8,546 nt of DNA from CAUZSH01 sp963582935. GTDB lineage: Bacteria > Pseudomonadota > Gammaproteobacteria > Francisellales > Francisellaceae. Positions 5,913 to 8,546 of the stretch are shown one piece after another (within the stretch, counting starts at the first letter, position 1; each line of letters begins with the position of its first letter). Made by a program: the position numbers and the translations under genes. The stretch spans positions 1 through 8,546 of the forward strand of contig CAUZSH010000071.1 in NCBI GenBank assembly GCA_963582935.1, given 5' to 3'. Under the pieces are notes generated by a model. The model worked only from the letters and a program-made list of their open reading frames with translations, made no database searches and was not told the origin of the DNA.

Positions 5913-6001
5913 ATATTGTTTTATTTGTGTGTGAGGAATAAGAAATCTTAGAATTGCTATGAACTGAGTAGTTAATAACTAAAAACTAGAAGGTAACAAA
6001 A
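5913..6001 (+). promoter_or_regulatory. rplM-rpsI upstream region and leader
   Basis: The region must hold the promoter of the ribosomal protein operon, but no clean -35/-10 pair is evident. Candidates are TTGTTT (5916-5921) with a poor -10, and an extended -10 TGCTATGAA (5955-5963). A palindrome TAGTTA-A-TAACTA lies at 5969-5981, just before the AGAAGGT ribosome binding site (5988-5994). In E. coli, L13 represses its own operon by binding the rplM leader; whether this leader folds similarly cannot be told by eye. Confidence 0.35.
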
Positions 6002-6430
6002 ATGAAAACGTTTAGTGCAAAACCAGCAGAAGTCAAAAGAGAATGGCTTCTAATTGATGCTGAAGGCAAAACACTGGGTCGTCTTGCGACTGAAATTGCA
6101 ACGCGCCTAAAAGGAAAGCATAAACCAGAATATACACCGCATGTAGACACTGGGGATTATGTTATTATTGTGAACGCAGATAAAGTGACGGTCACAGGTA
6201 ACAAATTTAATGATAAGATGTATTATCACCACACAGGTTATATTGGTGGTATTAAGTCTGTTTCGTTCAAGAAGCTTATTGCGACTCATCCTGAAAGAAT
6301 TATTGAAAAAGCAGTGAAAGGTATGTTGCCACGTAACCCATTGGGACGTGCTATGTATAAGAAGTTGAAAGTTTATGCAGGTGCCGCGCATCCGCATGAA
6401 GCGCAACAACCTACAGTTACAACATTATAA
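6002..6430 (+). CDS. rplM: 50S ribosomal protein L13
   Basis: L13 is an early-assembly protein of the large ribosomal subunit that binds 23S rRNA. The 142-residue product has the same length as the E. coli protein. It shows the N-terminal KTFSAKP and REWLLIDAEGKTLGRLA, the central KHKPEYTPHVDTGDYVIIVNA, and the family signature region MLPRNPLGRAMYKKLKVYAG at 108-127 followed by AAHPHEAQQP. The start ATG has AGAAGGT eight bases upstream. rpsI follows after 17 bases, so the two are co-transcribed as in most bacteria. Nothing is missing or unusual in the coding sequence. Confidence 0.98.
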   Translation: MKTFSAKPAEVKREWLLIDAEGKTLGRLATEIATRLKGKHKPEYTPHVDTGDYVIIVNADKVTVTGNKFNDKMYYHHTGYIGGIKSVSFKKLIATHPERIIEKAVKGMLPRNPLGRAMYKKLKVYAGAAHPHEAQQPTVTTL

Positions 6431-6447
6431 TTAGGATGGAATAAAAA

Positions 6448-6843
6448 ATGGCTGATAAAATTTATAATTATGGTACAGGTCGTCGTAAAAGCTCTGTAGC
6501 GCGCGTTTTCATGAAAAAAGGGACTGGAAGCATTGTCGTAAACGGTAAAGATATTGCTGAATACTTAGGTCGTGAGACTGCTTGTATGGTTTGCCGTCAA
6601 CCTTTAGAGCTAACAGATATGCTTGACCAGTTCGATTTTAAAATCAACGTTCATGGCGGTGGTATCACAGGTCAAGCTGGTGCGATCCGTTTAGGTATCA
6701 CACGCGCATTGGTCGAGTTCGATGAAAATTTACGTCCTGCTATGCGTGCAGCTGGCTTTATGACACGTGATTCACGTATCGTTGAACGTAAGAAAGTTGG
6801 TTTACGTAAAGCGCGTAAAAAACCACAATTCTCAAAACGTTAA
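6448..6843 (+). CDS. rpsI: 30S ribosomal protein S9
   Basis: S9 is a small-subunit protein of the ribosome head whose C-terminal tail reaches the P-site tRNA anticodon loop. The 131-residue product is essentially the E. coli length. It carries the N-terminal GTGRRKSSVARVF (9-21), the GGGITGQAGAIRLGI signature (70-84), the basic tail RKKVGLRKARKKPQF and the invariant C-terminal SKR (129-131). An AGGATGGA ribosome binding site lies at 6433-6440. Two Cys at 46 and 49 (CMVC) replace residues that are usually Arg and Val in relatives I recall; this CxxC is probably neutral. A rho-independent terminator follows 31 bases after the stop. Confidence 0.98.
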   Translation: MADKIYNYGTGRRKSSVARVFMKKGTGSIVVNGKDIAEYLGRETACMVCRQPLELTDMLDQFDFKINVHGGGITGQAGAIRLGITRALVEFDENLRPAMRAAGFMTRDSRIVERKKVGLRKARKKPQFSKR

Positions 6844-6874
6844 TATTTCGTCTTGCAGAATATTTTTATATAAA

Positions 6875-6911
6875 AGCCTCTGGTCTTTATTGTCTAGGGG
6901 CTATTTTGTTT
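6875..6911 (+). terminator. Rho-independent terminator of the rplM-rpsI operon
   Basis: Arms AGCCTCTGG (6875-6883) and CTAGGGGCT (6894-6902) pair over nine positions, two of them G-U, around a 10-base loop. The T-rich run TTTTGTTT (6904-6911) follows at once. Position right after rpsI and orientation fit termination of the ribosomal operon, separating it at least partly from sspA. Confidence 0.75.
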
Positions 6912-6966
6912 ATACTATTATCATATTGATTTCTTGTAATTAATAAACAAGGCTAAGGGTTGCTTG

Positions 6967-7569
6967 ATGTCCACGCAAAACAAACGTTCTACAATGACAC
7001 TTTATTCCGCAGATGGGTGTCCATATAGCCATAGAGTTAAAATCATCTTGGCTGAAAAGGGGATTGTCGCCGATGTGGTGACCGTTGACTTAGAAGAAAA
7101 ACCAGAAGAATTATTTGAATTAAATCCCTATGGCCAAGTGCCAACTTTAATGGGAAGAGATTTGATTGTTTATGAATCTGATATTATTTTTGAATATATC
7201 GAGGAGCGTTTCCCGCATCCGCCATTGCTTTCGGTTTTCCCAATAGAACGTGCAGAAACACGTCTACTTGCAAAGCGAATTGATCGTGATTGGATGCCAC
7301 TTTTATCTCAAGCATTGCGCGGTACCGAAGATGAACGGTATCGAGCGAAAATTGCACTGGTCAAGGGGCTTTTAGGAATGGTTCCTATTTTTAATCGCTA
7401 TCAATGTTTTATGAGTAACGAGTATTCTATTGTGGACTGCTCTATGGCAGTGATTTTGCATAGATTGCCTGAAATGGGGATTGCGCTTCCAGAAAGAGCC
7501 AAACCGCTAATGAATTATGCGCAGCGCTTGTTTGATCGCCCTGCATTCCAAGAAAGCTTAGAAATGTAA
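6967..7569 (+). CDS. sspA: Stringent starvation protein A, RNA polymerase-associated (GST fold)
   Basis: SspA binds RNA polymerase and alters transcription during starvation and acid stress; in Francisella its homologues SspA and MglA form a heterodimer that controls virulence genes. The product has a glutathione S-transferase fold: a thioredoxin-like domain at about 10-85 (TLYSADGCPYSHRVKIILAEKG, then NPYGQVPTL with the cis-Pro, then YESDIIFEYIEERF) and a helical C-terminal domain (about 90-195, with SIVDCSMAVILHRLP). The PHPP motif at 83-86 matches the surface residues shown to be needed for function in E. coli SspA. The start is the ATG at 6967-6969, with AAGGG seven bases upstream (6955-6959); the TTG just before it is not needed. 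The pairing with sspB downstream supports SspA, though from sequence alone an MglA-type paralogue cannot be excluded. Confidence 0.93.
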   Translation: MSTQNKRSTMTLYSADGCPYSHRVKIILAEKGIVADVVTVDLEEKPEELFELNPYGQVPTLMGRDLIVYESDIIFEYIEERFPHPPLLSVFPIERAETRLLAKRIDRDWMPLLSQALRGTEDERYRAKIALVKGLLGMVPIFNRYQCFMSNEYSIVDCSMAVILHRLPEMGIALPERAKPLMNYAQRLFDRPAFQESLEM

Positions 7570-7585
7570 ATACTGGAGAGATAAG

Positions 7586-8011
7586 ATGGCAATGTTAAGA
7601 TCTTATTTGATTGACTCAACACACGAGTGGATTGTCGATCATGGTTTTACGCCTTATGTTTTGGTAGACACAGAGTACGAAAATGTCGAAGTACCGTGGG
7701 ACTATGTGGAAGAGGATGGCAAAATTGTCTTGAATATGGCGCCTGATGCCATTATTGATTATCAGTGTACCGATGAGTTTCTTTCTTTTCATGCGAGTTT
7801 TGATGGTGAAGCTATGCAGATTTTCCTACCTATGGAATCGATTATGGGCATGTATGCCAAAGAAACAGGCCAAGGCCTATATGCTCGAGAACATGGCTTT
7901 GGCTTGATGATTAACGAAGGCGAGAATGATGAAGATATCAATCCTAAGTCAGTGAATGCTCCTGAGTCAGAAAGTAATGGTGATGATAAAGGCGGTTTAA
8001 GACTCGTTTAA
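7586..8011 (+). CDS. sspB: ClpXP protease specificity-enhancing factor SspB
   Basis: SspB is the adaptor that delivers ssrA-tagged peptides from stalled ribosomes, and some other substrates, to the ClpXP protease. The 141-residue protein has the folded substrate-binding domain at 1-105, with RSYLIDSTHEWIVDHGFTPYVLV, VPWDYV, GKIVLNMAPDAI, FHASFDGEAMQIFLPMESIMGMYAKETGQG. It is followed by a flexible acidic linker (about 110-134, rich in Glu, Asp, Asn, Ser) and a short C-terminal peptide GGLRLV, which corresponds to the ClpX-tethering tail (LRVVK-like in E. coli). The total is shorter than E. coli SspB (about 165) because the linker is shorter. The ATG has GGAGAG five bases upstream, and the gene starts 16 bases after sspA, so the two form an operon. 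Confidence 0.95.
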   Translation: MAMLRSYLIDSTHEWIVDHGFTPYVLVDTEYENVEVPWDYVEEDGKIVLNMAPDAIIDYQCTDEFLSFHASFDGEAMQIFLPMESIMGMYAKETGQGLYAREHGFGLMINEGENDEDINPKSVNAPESESNGDDKGGLRLV

Positions 8012-8056
8012 GAGCACCCCTAATTTTTCAGATTTAAATTTTTTAAGGCTCATTTT

Positions 8057-8086
8057 TATACATATGATTCTATTTTATGGTATAGT
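8057..8086 (+). promoter_or_regulatory. Probable aroA promoter with an extended -10
   Basis: TATACA (8057-8062) is followed after 18 bases by TATAGT (8081-8086), preceded by TG at 8078-8079, the extended -10 arrangement. It lies about 60 bases before the aroA ATG, in the gap after sspB. A small inverted repeat TATAG/CTATA (8081-8085 and 8092-8096) overlaps the -10. No strong terminator separates sspB from aroA, so readthrough is also possible. Confidence 0.45.
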
Positions 8087-8147
8087 TTTTCCTATAAATT
8101 AATACTTTTGAGTGGCAAGTTTTTTCTGTCGCTTCAGGTGAAATGTA

Positions 8148-8546
8148 ATGAAACAATCCTTGACACCTATTTCTCACCCAGTGATCTGTGATGTGAGTTT
8201 GCCTGGCTCAAAAAGCATGTGTAATCGTGCGCTTTTAATTGCCGCAATGGCGAAAGGCATCACAAGCCTTAGTAATATGCTTTTTAGTGATGATGTTGAA
8301 GCGTGTATTGAAGCTTTAGGTGTATTGGGTGTTCAGCTTGACATTCATCGGGAAGATCGTCGAATTGTTGTGCGCGGCTGTAACGGTGAATTCCCCAATA
8401 AGCATGTGCAGTTATACACTCGTGAAGCGGGGACTTTAACACGTTTTTTGATTCCGCTTTGTGCGACACAGAATCATGGCTCATTCCATTTTAGTGCATC
8501 AGAAAGAATGATGGAACGACCGCTTTCTGAGCTGATGGAAGTGCTG
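8148..8546 (+). CDS. aroA: 3-phosphoshikimate 1-carboxyvinyltransferase (EPSP synthase), N-terminal part; runs off the window
   Basis: EPSP synthase joins phosphoenolpyruvate to shikimate-3-phosphate in the cytoplasm, the sixth step of the shikimate pathway to aromatic amino acids. The first 133 codons are present and stay open to the window end; the complete enzyme is about 430 residues. Visible are LPGSKSMCNRALL (18-30), with the Lys22, Ser23 and Arg27 substrate-binding residues at E. coli numbering, SDDVEACIEALGVLG (47-61), REAGTLTRFLIPL (92-104) and ERMMERPLSEL (119-129), corresponding to the GNAGTAMR and PRMKERP motifs. The residue matching Asn94 of E. coli is Glu93 here; some other EPSP synthases carry Glu at that place. 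The ATG has AGGTGA six bases upstream. An ATG five bases earlier is followed immediately by TAA. Confidence 0.92.
   Translation, partial: MKQSLTPISHPVICDVSLPGSKSMCNRALLIAAMAKGITSLSNMLFSDDVEACIEALGVLGVQLDIHREDRRIVVRGCNGEFPNKHVQLYTREAGTLTRFLIPLCATQNHGSFHFSASERMMERPLSELMEVL

Noticed and set aside
5562..5975. Possible insertion sequence covering the orphan frame
   Set aside because: No terminal inverted repeats, target duplication or catalytic transposase motif could be seen at the edges.
6107..6409. 100-codon frame antisense to rplM
   Set aside because: Fully antisense to a highly conserved ribosomal protein gene, with no start signal.
8030..8060. AT-only hairpin TTAAA/TTTAA after sspB as a terminator
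   Set aside because: The stem is five A-T pairs only and the T-rich run comes after a GC-containing gap, so it is too weak to call.
8284..8484. 66-codon frame on the - strand
   Set aside because: Antisense to aroA, whose motifs are clear across this stretch.
1..8546. CRISPR array, tRNA, rRNA or phage/defence cluster
   Set aside because: No regularly spaced repeats, cloverleaf-like sequences or known defence, toxin-antitoxin or phage genes were seen.

Overview
The window looks like an ordinary stretch of chromosome from an AT-rich gammaproteobacterium. Three things support this: the block rplM-rpsI-sspA-sspB has the order seen in Escherichia coli and relatives; sthA, recN and aroA are close to gammaproteobacterial forms; and the SspA and SspB sequences carry the family's functional motifs. 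I cannot name the genus. The low GC and a POT-type transporter remnant would fit Francisella-like or other Thiotrichales/Legionellales-like lineages, but that is only an impression.

Layout. 2-205 (+) is the 3' end of a SulP-type anion transporter (STAS domain). 290-520 (+) is a short reading frame cut by one in-frame TAA; its second half resembles the last membrane helix of POT peptide transporters, so it is probably a pseudogene remnant. 598-1701 (+) is a complete M14 zinc carboxypeptidase of the cytosolic-carboxypeptidase-like type. It converges, with one base between stop codons, on sthA (1703-3070, -), the soluble transhydrogenase. Upstream of sthA on the same strand lie recN (3134-4828, DNA break repair), a 53-residue helix-turn-helix-like protein (4895-5056), a small two-helix membrane protein (5171-5365) and an unrecognised 116-codon frame with no good start (5562-5912). 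The stretch 4829-6001 is the least explained part and holds small unknown proteins, short inverted repeats and a 12-base direct repeat.

From 6002 rightward on the + strand are rplM and rpsI (17-base gap), a rho-independent terminator, then sspA and sspB (16-base gap) and the first 133 codons of aroA, which runs off the window.

Functionally the window is mostly housekeeping: two ribosomal proteins, an RNA-polymerase-associated stress regulator (SspA), a ClpXP adaptor (SspB), nicotinamide nucleotide balance (SthA), recombinational repair (RecN) and the shikimate pathway (AroA). I found no CRISPR array, rRNA, tRNA, complete insertion sequence, or clear new multi-gene system. The items most worth checking are the interrupted POT-like frame, the orphan frame at 5562-5912, the small HTH-like gene before recN, and a near-match LexA box abutting the recN start codon.
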